64,000 nt of DNA, from the NCBI GenBank assembly GCA_043513815.1, contig CP121313.1, forward strand, positions 992,001 through 1,056,000, read 5' to 3'. Shown piece by piece: positions 26,160-33,957 of this stretch (position 1 is its first letter; the number at the start of each line of letters is the position of its first letter). A model generated the notes under the pieces. It made no database searches. It saw only the letters and a program-made list of their open reading frames with translations, and was not told the origin of the DNA. The stretch comes from JANQIO01 sp043513815. Lineage in GTDB: Bacteria; Pseudomonadota; Gammaproteobacteria; Pseudomonadales; Halieaceae. The translations under genes were made by a program, and so were the position numbers.

Positions 26160-26531
26160 CTACGGCTGCGGGGGCTCTGTGCAGTTGTCGTAGGGTTCCA
26201 GGTTGCCGCCGAGGTAGTTGAAGGGATTCCCGGGTTGCACGAAGGTGCGCAGCCCGTGCCACAGTATGACGCAGTCTCCGCTGTTGAAGCGGCGGCGACT
26301 GGTTGTGCGCAGCTCTTCGCCCACCCGGGTGCGCAGGGTGTAGATCATTGCCGGCGGAGTGCCCTCGGGGTAGGCAACACTGCCCGGTGGAGTGGCTTCC
26401 ATGGCGACAATACGCCCGGGGGTGCCGTAGATGGTGTCCGCCGCAGGGTCTGTGGGCGTAGCGCAGCTCGCCAGCAGGCTGCAGGCGAGTGCGGTGAGGG
26501 CTCTGCGGTGTCGATACCGGGCTGGCTGCAT
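26160..26531 (-). CDS. Small lipoprotein of unknown function
   Basis: This 123-residue protein starts at 26531, two bases after the stop of the LysE gene. It has a signal with lipobox LLASC (Cys about residue 22), and a mature domain with SGDCVILWHGLRTFVQPGNPF and a terminal NYLGGNLEPYDNCTEPPQP. The RTRVGEELRTTSRRRFNSGDCVILW pattern resembles glycine-zipper-associated or SH3-like small outer-membrane proteins. No function can be given. Confidence 0.6.
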   Translation of the reverse strand: MQPARYRHRRALTALACSLLASCATPTDPAADTIYGTPGRIVAMEATPPGSVAYPEGTPPAMIYTLRTRVGEELRTTSRRRFNSGDCVILWHGLRTFVQPGNPFNYLGGNLEPYDNCTEPPQP

Positions 26532-26533
26532 TG

Positions 26534-27157
26534 CTATTTTGCCGCGCCGCGCATGCCCAGCAACACCGCGGCGACCATCAGGCTGGCGCCGGCCAGGCGG
26601 TCGATCAGCGGCTTTGCCCCGCTGGCCAATTTCCCGGCCAACCAGCTGGCGCCCTTGCCGTAGGCCGCGAGGAAGCTGCCATCGATGGCGATATAGGTCG
26701 CGCCGAGAATAGCAATTTGCGGTACCAGCGCCGCCTCCGTATTCAGGAACTGGGGGAACAGGGCCGCAAAAAACACCACCGCCTTGGGATTGGCGGCGGA
26801 GGTCAGGAAGCCCCGCAGCCACAGGCTCTTGAGCGAGGCTGCCGGTAGGGCGCGAGTATCACTGCCTGCACGAAACGACCCCAGGATCATCCGCAGCCCC
26901 ATCCAGGCGAGGTAGGCCACGCCCAGCCACTTGATGATCACGAAGCCAAAACGTGAGCCGGTGACTACCGCTGCAAGGCCCAGCCCCGCGAGGCAGATCT
27001 GAATGGCATTTGCCGACAGGTCGCCGGCGGCGGTGGCCAGGGAGCGCCTGAACCCGTTGGTCATGCTCACAGAAATCATCAACAGGTGGCTGGGCCCCGG
27101 TGTGCTCATGAACAGCAGAACCGTGCCGACATACAGCAGCCAGACATCCAGTGTCAT
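26534..27157 (-). CDS. LysE/RhtB-family amino acid exporter
   Basis: The 207-residue protein has about six membrane spans and the family start LDVWLLYVGTVLLFMSTPGPSHLLMISVSMTNGFRRSLATAAGD, with the PGP motif. It ends AGASLMVAAVLLGMRGA. RhtB proteins export amino acids or related metabolites; the substrate is not evident. It follows the SMR gene on the same strand after a 19-base gap. Confidence 0.85.
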   Translation of the reverse strand: MTLDVWLLYVGTVLLFMSTPGPSHLLMISVSMTNGFRRSLATAAGDLSANAIQICLAGLGLAAVVTGSRFGFVIIKWLGVAYLAWMGLRMILGSFRAGSDTRALPAASLKSLWLRGFLTSAANPKAVVFFAALFPQFLNTEAALVPQIAILGATYIAIDGSFLAAYGKGASWLAGKLASGAKPLIDRLAGASLMVAAVLLGMRGAAK

Positions 27158-27176
27158 TGGCTATCCTCCTTTCCGG

Positions 27177-27512
27177 TCAGTGGGCTTTGGTCAGGGTATC
27201 CGAGAACAGGCTGATCAGCACCACGCCGGCAATGATCAGCGTAATGCCCAGCAGCGCCGGTAAATCCAGCGCCTGACCAAACAGCACGTAGCCGACGACG
27301 GCGATCAGTACGATCCCCAGTCCGCACCAGATGGCATATGCCACGCCGACCGGCATGGTGCGCAACACCAGCGCCAGGCAATAAAACGCAATGCCGTAGC
27401 CCACGACCGCCAGTGCCGCGGGCCAGCGAGCGGTGAAGCCGTTGGAGGCATTCAGCGCGCTGGTGGCGATGACCTCCGCCACAATGGCAATGGCCAGGTA
27501 CAGGTAGCTCAT
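27177..27512 (-). CDS. Small multidrug resistance (SMR) transporter
   Basis: The 111-residue protein has four membrane spans. The essential glutamate is E13 in AIVAEVIATSALNAS, and the second signature is YAIWCGLGIVLIAVVGYVLFGQ. The family pumps quaternary cations or guanidinium by proton exchange as a dimer. The sequence is closer to EmrE/QacE than to Gdx because of the VIATSALNAS segment. It begins just after the GNAT gene on the same strand. Confidence 0.88.
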   Translation of the reverse strand: MSYLYLAIAIVAEVIATSALNASNGFTARWPAALAVVGYGIAFYCLALVLRTMPVGVAYAIWCGLGIVLIAVVGYVLFGQALDLPALLGITLIIAGVVLISLFSDTLTKAH

Positions 27513-27541
27513 GGTGTCGGCTCTCGATCGCTTGTTGGGGT

Positions 27542-28066
27542 TTACCAGTGTTCCGGAACATGCAGGGCGTCGGCGCAGCGTACTGTACCGTTCAGGTTGG
27601 ACAGCGCGCCATCGACCAGCGCCTGTGCCTGCCAGGCCTCCGGGTAGGGAATGTCGTAGGGGGGCTTGATGTAGTGGTTGGTATGGAAACCGGCGCGCCG
27701 ATAGTAGTCGGGGTCGCCCAGCACCAGCACATGGCGGGCGCCGCGCTCCTTTAATAGTGCCAGGCCGCGCTCCATCAGCGCGCTGCCGGTGCCGCTGCGC
27801 TGTCGGTCCGGGTGTACCGCCAGCGGACACAGGATGTAGCCACCGTTGCCCTCGGCTCCCGCTACCGTGACCGGCGTATACAGCACATGCCCGGCAGGCC
27901 TGCCATCGTGCTCCGCTATCAGTGATAGCTGGGGCTGCGCAGTGGGGTCGTCCAGTAGTGCGGCAACCAAATCGGCGATAGCGGTGCCTTCTTCCTCGCC
28001 GAAGGCAGCCCGGTGCAGCGCCAGAATGTGAGCCCGGTCTGCTGTGCCGGTTTCACGAATCGTCAT
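27542..28066 (-). CDS. GNAT-family N-acetyltransferase
   Basis: The 174-residue protein has the acetyl-CoA loop as LAVHPDRQRSGTGSALM (R/QxxGxG/A-like) near residue 90 and the later GDPDYYRRAGF. It resembles the YhbS group of GNATs. The start ATG at 28066 overlaps the end of the GFA gene by 14 bases, indicating a coupled pair. The acceptor is unknown. Confidence 0.82.
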   Translation of the reverse strand: MTIRETGTADRAHILALHRAAFGEEEGTAIADLVAALLDDPTAQPQLSLIAEHDGRPAGHVLYTPVTVAGAEGNGGYILCPLAVHPDRQRSGTGSALMERGLALLKERGARHVLVLGDPDYYRRAGFHTNHYIKPPYDIPYPEAWQAQALVDGALSNLNGTVRCADALHVPEHW

Positions 28067-28448
28067 CAGCTTCCTGGCTCTTGTGGGCCAGCTTGTGGGC
28101 ATTGGCTTCCCAGTTCTGGCCGTCGAAGTCGGTAATGCGCAGTTCTGTTGGGCGTGTGTCCAGGCAGTTGGCGTTCACCGCCACACCTTCGGGATTGGAG
28201 CGCGGTGTGTAAAAGGGTTTGACGCCGCATACGGAGCAGAAAGTGTGTTGGGCAATACCGGTATTGAAGCTGTAGGTGGTCAATGTGTCCTCACCACGTA
28301 GCAGGCGGAACTTGCTGGCGGGGCGGATGAAATGCAGGTAGCCGGATTTCTGGCAGATCGAACAGTCGCAGCGATCTGCCTCGATGATTTCTGGTGCCTC
28401 AACTTCAAACTGTACGGCCTGGCAGTGGCAGCTTCCCAGGTACTTCAT
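28053..28448 (-). CDS. GFA-family zinc-binding protein
   Basis: The 131-residue protein has the zinc ligands of the glutathione-dependent formaldehyde-activating family: GSCHCQAVQFEV near residue 7, CDCSICQKSG near residue 27 and FCSVCGVKPFYTPR near residue 70. Such proteins are related to the CENP-V/Gfa fold; most are not true formaldehyde-activating enzymes. Its end overlaps the GNAT start. Confidence 0.85.
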   Translation of the reverse strand: MKYLGSCHCQAVQFEVEAPEIIEADRCDCSICQKSGYLHFIRPASKFRLLRGEDTLTTYSFNTGIAQHTFCSVCGVKPFYTPRSNPEGVAVNANCLDTRPTELRITDFDGQNWEANAHKLAHKSQEADDDS

Positions 28449-28526
28449 GGAGGATTCTCGCGCCGGAACTCGGGGTGCCAGTCTGTCAGGCTGTAGCCGG
28501 CGATTCAACGGAACGCGTCGCCTGCT

Positions 28527-28775
28527 CTAGCGCTGTTTGTACTGCGTGGGGCAAAAGCCACGCGAGACTTCGGGACTGCGCAACTGGCGGTGCTTGGTTT
28601 TACGGCCGCTGACACGCTGCCGCCAGAGGCGGAAACTGGAGGGTTTGAGGGAACGCCGCATAAGCTTGATTACCTGTGCTTCAGACAGGTCATAGGTCGC
28701 CTCAATAGCCTCGAAAGGCGTGCGATCTTCCCATGCCATCTCGATGATGCGGGATTCGTTGTCGGGGTCTGTCAT
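28527..28775 (-). CDS. TIGR03643 (DUF2805) family protein
   Basis: The 82-residue protein matches the short conserved family with an HTH-like core: RIIEMAWEDRTPFEAIEATYDLSEAQVIKLMRRSLKPSSFRLWRQRVSGRKTKHRQL. The helix-turn-helix character and basic tail suggest nucleic acid binding; the function is unknown. An AGGTAAGGA ribosome site lies upstream. Confidence 0.8.
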   Translation of the reverse strand: MTDPDNESRIIEMAWEDRTPFEAIEATYDLSEAQVIKLMRRSLKPSSFRLWRQRVSGRKTKHRQLRSPEVSRGFCPTQYKQR

Positions 28776-28822
28776 CGTTTGTCCTTACCTCTCTGCTTGT
28801 TACGCAGGGCAGTGAGGCTGGA

Positions 28823-29296
28823 CTACCCCGCAGGAGCATCGAGGAGGGGACGGGTCACAATCAACTGGGTAGCTTCCAGTCCGGCGTTTCTATGCACCAG
28901 CGACGCCTGATAGTCGGGGTCCATCAGCATGTCGACAAAGACGTTGATGCCTGGGTACTCCATGGTGGCCATGCGGTGCCAGCCCCCGGCACTGCCGATA
29001 AGTTGCTGTTCAACCGTGTTGAGCGTGACGAGGCGACCGCCGCGCTGGGTGACATGTACAAAGGCCACCGCGCCGTACCTGTCGTAGGCATCGGCGCCGC
29101 TCATGGGCTCAATGGCAAGTTCATGGTCATTCGGGTACACCGCAGTGTCACGGAAGCGCAGCAGGTTGACGAAATGAAAAGGACCCTCCAGATTACCGCT
29201 CAGCAGTTCCCGTAGCTGGGCCTCCGTGGGGTCGGTGTCGGCTTGCCCGTGTTGGGCGAGCACCTCGACAAGTTCGTTGATATCCTGTTCGTTCAT
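28823..29296 (-). CDS. DUF1330-like protein
   Basis: The 157-residue protein contains FHFVNLLRFRDTAVYP and GADAYDRYGAVAFVHVTQRGGRLV, then WHRMATMEYPGINVFVDMLMDPDYQASLVHRNAGLEATQLI. This agrees with the dimeric alpha/beta (ferredoxin-like) DUF1330 group. The reaction is unknown. It is preceded by a good AGGA site. Confidence 0.65.
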   Translation of the reverse strand: MNEQDINELVEVLAQHGQADTDPTEAQLRELLSGNLEGPFHFVNLLRFRDTAVYPNDHELAIEPMSGADAYDRYGAVAFVHVTQRGGRLVTLNTVEQQLIGSAGGWHRMATMEYPGINVFVDMLMDPDYQASLVHRNAGLEATQLIVTRPLLDAPAG

Positions 29297-29361
29297 TGCA
29301 TGTCCTCCGCTTTGGCCATGTCCCTTCTACAGTGACTGCTGTCGTCCCGCAGGCCGTCCTG

Positions 29362-29850
29362 TCATGCAGGCCGGTCGTTACCCGTATATCTCGTTTTCTT
29401 GCCGGCATAGTCATCATACAGCCGTTGGTGGGCCGCTCTGGAGAAGGTGTCGGTACGGACAGGGTACTGGGCGATCCAGTCGAGCAGCATCGCCAGGTTG
29501 GCATCTTGTGCTGCCTTCGATGCGTACTTGTGAGGCTCCCAGGGGCGGTTCTTCGCGTTGGCCACACAGGTTTCTACAGGCAGGTCGAGGAACACCACTT
29601 CACTGGCCTGCGCAACGACGAATTCCAGCAAGTCGGAATAGCAGCCTTCAATCACCCACCCTCTGTTTGCGGCCAGGAAGACATCAATGTCTCGCCTGGA
29701 TTCCTCCAGCGGTTTTCTTTCGGGAGGGGAGACCGGGCGCCAGGCTAATGTGTCCAGGTCGAGGTGAGCCAACCCTTCCGCGTCACACAGTTGCCTGGCC
29801 AGGGTGGACTTGCCGGACCCGGAGTTTCCGAATATCGCGACTTTTCTCAT
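29362..29850 (-). CDS. P-loop kinase-like NTPase (DNA topology modulation/adenylate kinase-like)
   Basis: The 162-residue protein starts MRKVAIFGNSGSGKSTLARQL, a Walker A motif at the very N-terminus. It continues LDTLAWRP and EVVFLDLPVETCVANAKNR, as in the FlaR or adenylate kinase-related family. It is likely a small-molecule kinase, but the substrate cannot be given. The start at 29850 is chosen because the P-loop begins at residue 7; the longer frame is unlikely. Confidence 0.8.
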   Translation of the reverse strand: MRKVAIFGNSGSGKSTLARQLCDAEGLAHLDLDTLAWRPVSPPERKPLEESRRDIDVFLAANRGWVIEGCYSDLLEFVVAQASEVVFLDLPVETCVANAKNRPWEPHKYASKAAQDANLAMLLDWIAQYPVRTDTFSRAAHQRLYDDYAGKKTRYTGNDRPA

Positions 29851-29946
29851 TGCTGGAACTCGATCGACCAATCGCCTCTTTTGCGGCGGCTCGCTGCCGG
29901 TAGTGACGCTGCAGGCTGCGTGCTCCTGTGAAGAGACCACGCGCCG

Positions 29947-30249
29947 CTAGGTTTTATCCTCATGGGTCAGCTCCGCCAGGGGCGCCAGCCACAGGATGAT
30001 AAAGAACAGCGCTATGCTGACTGCCGAGCAGAACAGCCACTCTACTGTAAGCCCGAAATAGATATAGGGCCACAAGATGCCGAGCCCGGCGATTAGTATC
30101 GCAATTGCCGTGGGGAGATAATGCAGCCTCAGGCTGGCGTCGCAACGCCGGCAGGAGAAAAAGCGCGGCACTTTTAACAGTCTTTCGCGCCCAGTGATCG
30201 CGAGTTCACCGCAAACCGGGCACCTGTTCGGTTGCAGTTTAGCGCTCAT
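29947..30249 (-). CDS. Small zinc-ribbon membrane protein
   Basis: This 100-residue protein has two CxxC pairs (CPVCGE and CRRCD, residues about 9-36), which form a zinc ribbon, followed by two hydrophobic spans (AIAILIAGLGILWPYIYFG and LFCSAVSIALFFIILWLAP). The arrangement resembles small proteins with a membrane-anchored zinc finger. The function is unknown. Confidence 0.65.
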   Translation of the reverse strand: MSAKLQPNRCPVCGELAITGRERLLKVPRFFSCRRCDASLRLHYLPTAIAILIAGLGILWPYIYFGLTVEWLFCSAVSIALFFIILWLAPLAELTHEDKT

Positions 30250-30314
30250 ACCAACCTGAGCTCAGGTGGGCGGCGTAACTCGGCGCCGCCTCGTTAGGCA
30301 TTACCGGTGCAAAG

Positions 30315-30464
30315 CTACTCGGTGGCAGGCGGTTGCTCGGTCTTGCCTTCATCCTGTTCCTGTTCCGGGTCCGGGCCCTGCTTCTTCAGGCGCTTCTCTT
30401 CCTTTTTCTTTTTCTTGGCGAGTTCTCGCTTGCGTTTTTCGAAACTGTAGTTGGGTTTTGCCAT
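30315..30464 (-). CDS. Small conserved lysine-rich protein (49 residues)
   Basis: The frame starts with MAKPNYSFEKRKRELAKKKK and goes on with a charged tail ending QPPATE. The N-terminal motif PNYSFEKRxxELAKKKKKEEK is familiar from small proteins in many gammaproteobacteria. The protein is almost wholly charged, with no hydrophobic core, and is probably an extended helix that binds nucleic acid or ribosomes; that is inference. A GGAGCA ribosome site lies upstream of the ATG at 30464. Confidence 0.75.
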   Translation of the reverse strand: MAKPNYSFEKRKRELAKKKKKEEKRLKKQGPDPEQEQDEGKTEQPPATE

Positions 30465-30707
30465 TGATTTGGGTTGCTCCTTTAAACGTGATTGAACGCC
30501 TCAAGCGAGTCTGGCGGGTCAGGATTTTGACCCGTCGGGCGTGATGAGGCTATAGCGACCCCCAAGATACCTCATACCGGCTGCATGCGTCTGCATAGTA
30601 TTCCGGTTCGTCAGCCCCGGCGTTGCAGTCCACTGGCAAGTCCTCGCCTGGAGCTGCGCGCACAAATAACCGATTTTCCAGCAACCCTGCGATCTGCCGT
30701 CCCGGAA

Positions 30708-31546
30708 CTAGTTGGAAATCCCGGCTAACCAGTATAGGCCCTGCATGGCAGACATAGGGAAAGCAGCGCTGTGGTCAGCCGATTCGATTACCTTGAACTC
30801 CATCTGGGACTCCCCGGTGTTCCGTGATTTAAGGAAACGCATCAGGCTAAAGGCATTCTCAACGTCTTCCGGTGCTTCATCGGATCCGACAGACAGAAAG
30901 ACATTGGCGTTCAGCGTCTCGGGGATTGATTGTGAGATGGGTGTGTATTCGTGCGCAAATTGCCCGCTAAACAAAGTCGCTGGGCTGCCGATGATGTAGT
31001 TTCGAAATGTCTGCGGACGGGTCAATAGTATGTAACTGCCAAAGGTACCGCTGACTGAATAGCCGAAATAGGTACGCCGAGCAGGATCGACGTTGTATTC
31101 AGATTCCACATAGTTGAAGACGTCATTCAGGATGAAGGCAAGGTGTTCCCGGGCTTGACCGGTGGGGTGCTTGTAGTCTTCCCCCGCGTACTTGTCAGGC
31201 ATGTAATCACGCATACGGCTTTGCTGTACGGGAATGCCTTTCTCCCAGGAGATGCCCACCAGAATGGCGTCCTTGAGCAGGTATGGCAACGAGCCTGAGA
31301 TGATCTCGATGTGCCAACGTGCGTCCGCAATATAGACAATCGGGTGCGATTGATCGGTAGTGGGGTCATAGCTATCTGGCAACTTTATATACAGCTCGTA
31401 GTCACGCCCGGTCGCACTATCCTCAATGGCCTCCACCTGGATGTCCGGCAGTTGAAACGGATCGGCCTGTGCCGCTGCTGCAAGCAAGAAGGATAGAGAC
31501 AGGCAGAATAGTCTGAATAAGAACAGGTGTCCCTTGAGGAGCGCAT
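30708..31546 (-). CDS. Esterase D/IroE-like alpha/beta hydrolase, apparent start frameshift
   Basis: The mature part reads DPFQLPDIQVEAIEDSATGRDYELYIKLPDSYDP and carries the nucleophile elbow GYSVSG and a final ESADHSAAFP with the catalytic histidine. This fits secreted esterases such as the BesA/IroE group. Before it lies an in-frame signal peptide (LFLFRLFCLSLSFLLAAAAQA) with no ATG. The only good ATG (31546) is one frame off; inserting one A in the TCAAGG tract near 31535 would give MRSSKGHLFLF. I therefore read it as a gene with a one-base deletion or a sequencing error. An alternative start far upstream would overlap the toxin gene. Confidence 0.6.
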
Positions 31547-31629
31547 GATACCCAGACAAATGCCGGCCACCATGAGGGTTCCCTGCGGCGGTCCGCAGGG
31601 CCGGATGAGTTCCTGCCTGCTTGCGTTTG

Positions 31630-31947
31630 TTAACTGCCCCGCTCACTTCGATCCTCAAGCATGAAATTTCGGAGCTCACGTTCGCTGCGCATAATGTAGA
31701 GAATGATGACCCACTCTTTGGTGTGACGGTAGAAAACGCGGCAGGGGCCGCATATCACTTCGCGATATCGATTGCCTTCAAGTTCCTGTGGAGCTTTGCC
31801 AGAGGCTGGGTGCGGCTCAAGACGCTCTACTGCAATGAACACTCGCCCTACAAGCGCTCGCGCCGCTCGAGGGTCTTCCAGCGCAATGTACCCTGCTATT
31901 TCACTTAAGTCCGGTAAAGCTGGTTCCGTCCAGATTAACGCAACCAT
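31630..31947 (-). CDS. RelE/ParE-family toxin
   Basis: The 105-residue protein fits the ParE/RelE fold: IWTEPALPDLSEIAGYIALEDPRAARALVGRV, then YREVICGPCRVFYRHTKEWVIILYIMRSERELR. The R and Y residues in the last beta strand are usual for the group. RelE members cut mRNA at the ribosome, ParE members inhibit gyrase; the sequence alone does not decide, although a YefM/Phd-type antitoxin is the partner. Its start overlaps the antitoxin stop. The stop lies at GTTAAC, which resembles an attC box. Confidence 0.85.
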   Translation of the reverse strand: MVALIWTEPALPDLSEIAGYIALEDPRAARALVGRVFIAVERLEPHPASGKAPQELEGNRYREVICGPCRVFYRHTKEWVIILYIMRSERELRNFMLEDRSERGS

Positions 31948-32192
31948 TTCTTCATTTTGGATTTGGCGTCGTCATGGCTAAGCGTCCTGCCTTCTAATGC
32001 AGCAGACTCTCCGCGTGCGATTCCTTCCAGGATTTGCAGTCGGCGTTGCTGAGACTCGAAATCTTCAAAATCAACCAGATAGGCGGAAGGCTTTCCATGC
32101 TCAGTAATGAGAACGGGCTCTTTGGATTCGTGAAGCTCCGCCAGAATCTTGGTCGCCTGACGCTTCAAGGTTGTTACTAATTCAGTCTTCAT
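31935..32192 (-). CDS. Phd/YefM-family antitoxin
   Basis: The 85-residue protein has the Phd/YefM dimerisation domain: TTLKRQATKILAELHESKEPVLITEHGKPSAYLVDFEDFE. The C-terminal part (DDAKSKMKKWLR) is the toxin-binding region. It overlaps the toxin start by 13 bases, the usual layout for a self-regulated pair. It lies between the degraded attC at 32238 and a possible damaged attC at 31540-31630, so it looks like an old integron cassette. Confidence 0.85.
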   Translation of the reverse strand: MKTELVTTLKRQATKILAELHESKEPVLITEHGKPSAYLVDFEDFESQQRRLQILEGIARGESAALEGRTLSHDDAKSKMKKWLR

Positions 32193-32237
32193 AAAAGTGA
32201 AACTACTCTATCACTCAATGTGTGGCAACGGGCATTT

Positions 32238-32320
32238 CACGCCGCAAGCTGGGGCGCCCGACCTGGAGCGCAGCGGAAGGTTGGGTGTCCCAGCAAAGCG
32301 CCAGCCTTGGCCTTGTATGG
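32238..32320 (-). repeat. Degenerate attC site
   Basis: The sequence is nearly the same as the attC at 34267 (GCCGCAAGCTGGGGCGCCC... and CCCAGC...AGCG...AGCCTTG), but both outer boxes are damaged: TCACGC in place of TAACGC and GTATGG in place of GTTATG. The loss of the recombination points means that the site should be inactive, and it marks the decaying end of the array. Confidence 0.75.
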
Positions 32321-32514
32321 TCCAACTCCCATCACTCTCAACCTATCCAGTGAGATAAAGTGAAGCCCGTAACTGGCTTCATCAGTTACCGAAGGCGTAG
32401 TCCGTAGCCTTGATGGTCTGCAAACCGTTAACAAGCGGGGCGCGCCTCCGAGCGGATTATCAGCTCGAACAGTCGAATGGGCTCCAGGCCCGGATCTAGC
32501 AAGTCGGAGCTACC

Positions 32515-32750
32515 ATGACAAACCAAGATCGCAAGTCGGGAATCAATGTAGGCATTGACCTTGGCAAGTTCCAACTCGATGTATTTCTTCTGGAAGGGAT
32601 CGCCACTTCACCGCGACGAACGACGAGGCAGGCATTTGTCAGATCCTTACCGTACTCTCCCGCTTTGAGGTGAAGCGCCTGGTGCTGTAAGCCACCGGGC
32701 GTTACGAGTTGGCCGTGGCGACGGCGGCGAGGCTTACATGCCCTGTGCCC
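32515..32750 (+). pseudogene. Remnant of IS110-family transposase
   Basis: From the ATG at 32515 the frame encodes a start typical of IS110 transposases (GINVGIDLGKFQLDVFLLE), with the first catalytic Asp. It then shifts frame near 32600 to RHFTATNDEAGI and on to RLVL, where a TAA replaces the usual E of the EATGRYE motif. Translation resumes as ATGRYELAVATAARL before homology stops near 32750. The frameshift, the stop and the missing C-terminal part make this a dead fragment. No ends can be defined. Confidence 0.7.
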
Positions 32751-32806
32751 ACGGGCGAAAGTACGAGTCTGATTCGCGAGAGTTGTGCTGACAGTTGCGC
32801 GGCCAA

Positions 32807-33232
32807 CTACCTCAAGTTGAGCCGTGCCCGTACCTCGTGCAGCTTCACCCAGCGCCAGACGTCGGTGTGCTCACAGCCGTTGTTGTCGATGAACTGGTTA
32901 ACCTCGCCGATGCGCTCTGTCGCCAGCGCGTCAAGTTGGCGAACAAGCTCTGCTGTCGCCGCTTGCGGTTGGGTTTCCTGCAGCTCTACCAGCGCCTTCC
33001 GCTTTACAGCCTGGAAGTTTGATTGAAAGCGATGGCGTTCCTCCTCGCCGGGATCGCCGCAGCGCGCCGTGGCCTGGTCCGCTGTGACGAACTCATTGAA
33101 GATGAACAGTGGCTCGGTACGATAACGCTGAGTGTGGAGGGTGGATAGCTCCAGTCCCACATAGCCCAAGACGATGACTACGGCAGCGATGGCGCCGAGA
33201 CTCATGGACTCTTTCCCAGCAGGATTATTCAT
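32807..33232 (-). CDS. Membrane-anchored cassette protein of unknown function
   Basis: The 141-residue protein has one N-terminal span (LGAIAAVVIVLGYVGLELS) and a soluble domain with two cysteine-containing segments (ATARCGDPGEEER and DNNGCEHTDVWRW). It overlaps the end of the upstream cassette gene if that gene is read through its frameshift. There is no family I recognise. It is the second gene in a two-gene cassette. Confidence 0.6.
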   Translation of the reverse strand: MNNPAGKESMSLGAIAAVVIVLGYVGLELSTLHTQRYRTEPLFIFNEFVTADQATARCGDPGEEERHRFQSNFQAVKRKALVELQETQPQAATAELVRQLDALATERIGEVNQFIDNNGCEHTDVWRWVKLHEVRARLNLR

Positions 33233-33234
33233 CG

Positions 33235-33570
33235 TCAGTCAGCTCTATCCAGAAGTTGCGGGTGGTGAGTGTTTGCTGATGCGATCCCTGGCAGCGCCAG
33301 GCCGAACACAATGTACACCAGTTGCTCGCCGCTAAAGAACAGTGTGAAGTCCGGCTCTGCGGAGCGCCGTGTCAGGTTGTGTCCACTCCAGTCCGCAAAG
33401 GCTGAGCGAACCATTTGGACCGCGCACAATGGCAAATCAACTTGATGCGGATTGCTGCCCGTTGGGATTGCAAATACAGCGATTCCCCGGGCGATATCCA
33501 TTTCAGTCGCAGACCTTCCCGTAACACAGGGAGTTTCTTTCCAATTAGATATGTCGATATGTTCCCGCAT
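33235..33570 (-). CDS. Cassette protein of unknown function, probably frameshifted
   Basis: The frame encodes 111 residues (ISNWKETPCVTGRSATEMDIARG, then SEQ-like EPDFTLFFSGEQLVYIV), after which the tail looks unrelated. Shifting by one base near 33305 gives YIVCSAWRCQGSHQQTLTTRNFWIELTDDE, ending in a stop that overlaps the next gene (ATGAATAA), which is a much more convincing end. So there is either a one-base frameshift or a sequencing error. The function is unknown; it is the first gene of a two-gene cassette. Confidence 0.5.
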   Translation of the reverse strand: MREHIDISNWKETPCVTGRSATEMDIARGIAVFAIPTGSNPHQVDLPLCAVQMVRSAFADWSGHNLTRRSAEPDFTLFFSGEQLVYIVFGLALPGIASANTHHPQLLDRAD

Positions 33571-33583
33571 GATTCACTCTGGC

Positions 33584-33667
33584 ATATAACGCCGCCAGCA
33601 ACGGCAGCAAAACCAGAGCGACGAAGGCGCGGCGGTTTTGCTGTTCGACTGGCTGGCCTTGTTGTGT
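33584..33667 (-). repeat. Integron attC site
   Basis: The outer boxes are ATAACGC at the left and GTTGTGT at the right, and the interior is an imperfect palindrome. It bounds the reversed toxin-antitoxin cassette. Unlike most sites in this array it has a CCGCCAGCA...GGCTGGCC interior. Confidence 0.8.
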
Positions 33668-33717
33668 GCGACTCTCTGGGGCACGATTAAGGAACTTGTA
33701 AGACAGCGGGAATAGCT

Positions 33718-33957
33718 ATGAGTGTACCTGAGACTGACGCAGTTCGCGTTGACGCGCTAGCGCTACCCGAATTGGACAGAGCTGAACTGGCACGCGAGCT
33801 GGTGGCAAGCCTGGATGGGCCAGGGGATGCGGATTTAGCCAGGGCTTGGGATGTGGAAATATGCCGCAGAATCAATGAGATAGAGAATGGCACGGTACAG
33901 CTCCTAGATCCAAAAGAAGTGCTTAGAAAGGCTAGAGGTCGGTTAGCAGCGCGCTGA
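33718..33957 (+). CDS. Antitoxin-like addiction module protein
   Basis: The 79-residue protein matches the short addiction-module component family (LPELDRAELARELVASLDG, then AWDVEICRRINEIENGTVQLLDPKEVLRKARGRL). The last 25 residues usually wrap round the toxin. The stop overlaps the toxin start (TGATG). It lies on the plus strand, opposite to the other cassette genes, so it needs its own promoter. Confidence 0.85.
   Translation: MSVPETDAVRVDALALPELDRAELARELVASLDGPGDADLARAWDVEICRRINEIENGTVQLLDPKEVLRKARGRLAAR

Noticed and set aside
31560..31630. Intact attC after the TA pair
   Set aside because: The left part of the expected site has no GTTRRRY box; only a hairpin and one possible box are visible, so it is mentioned only as a possible damaged site.
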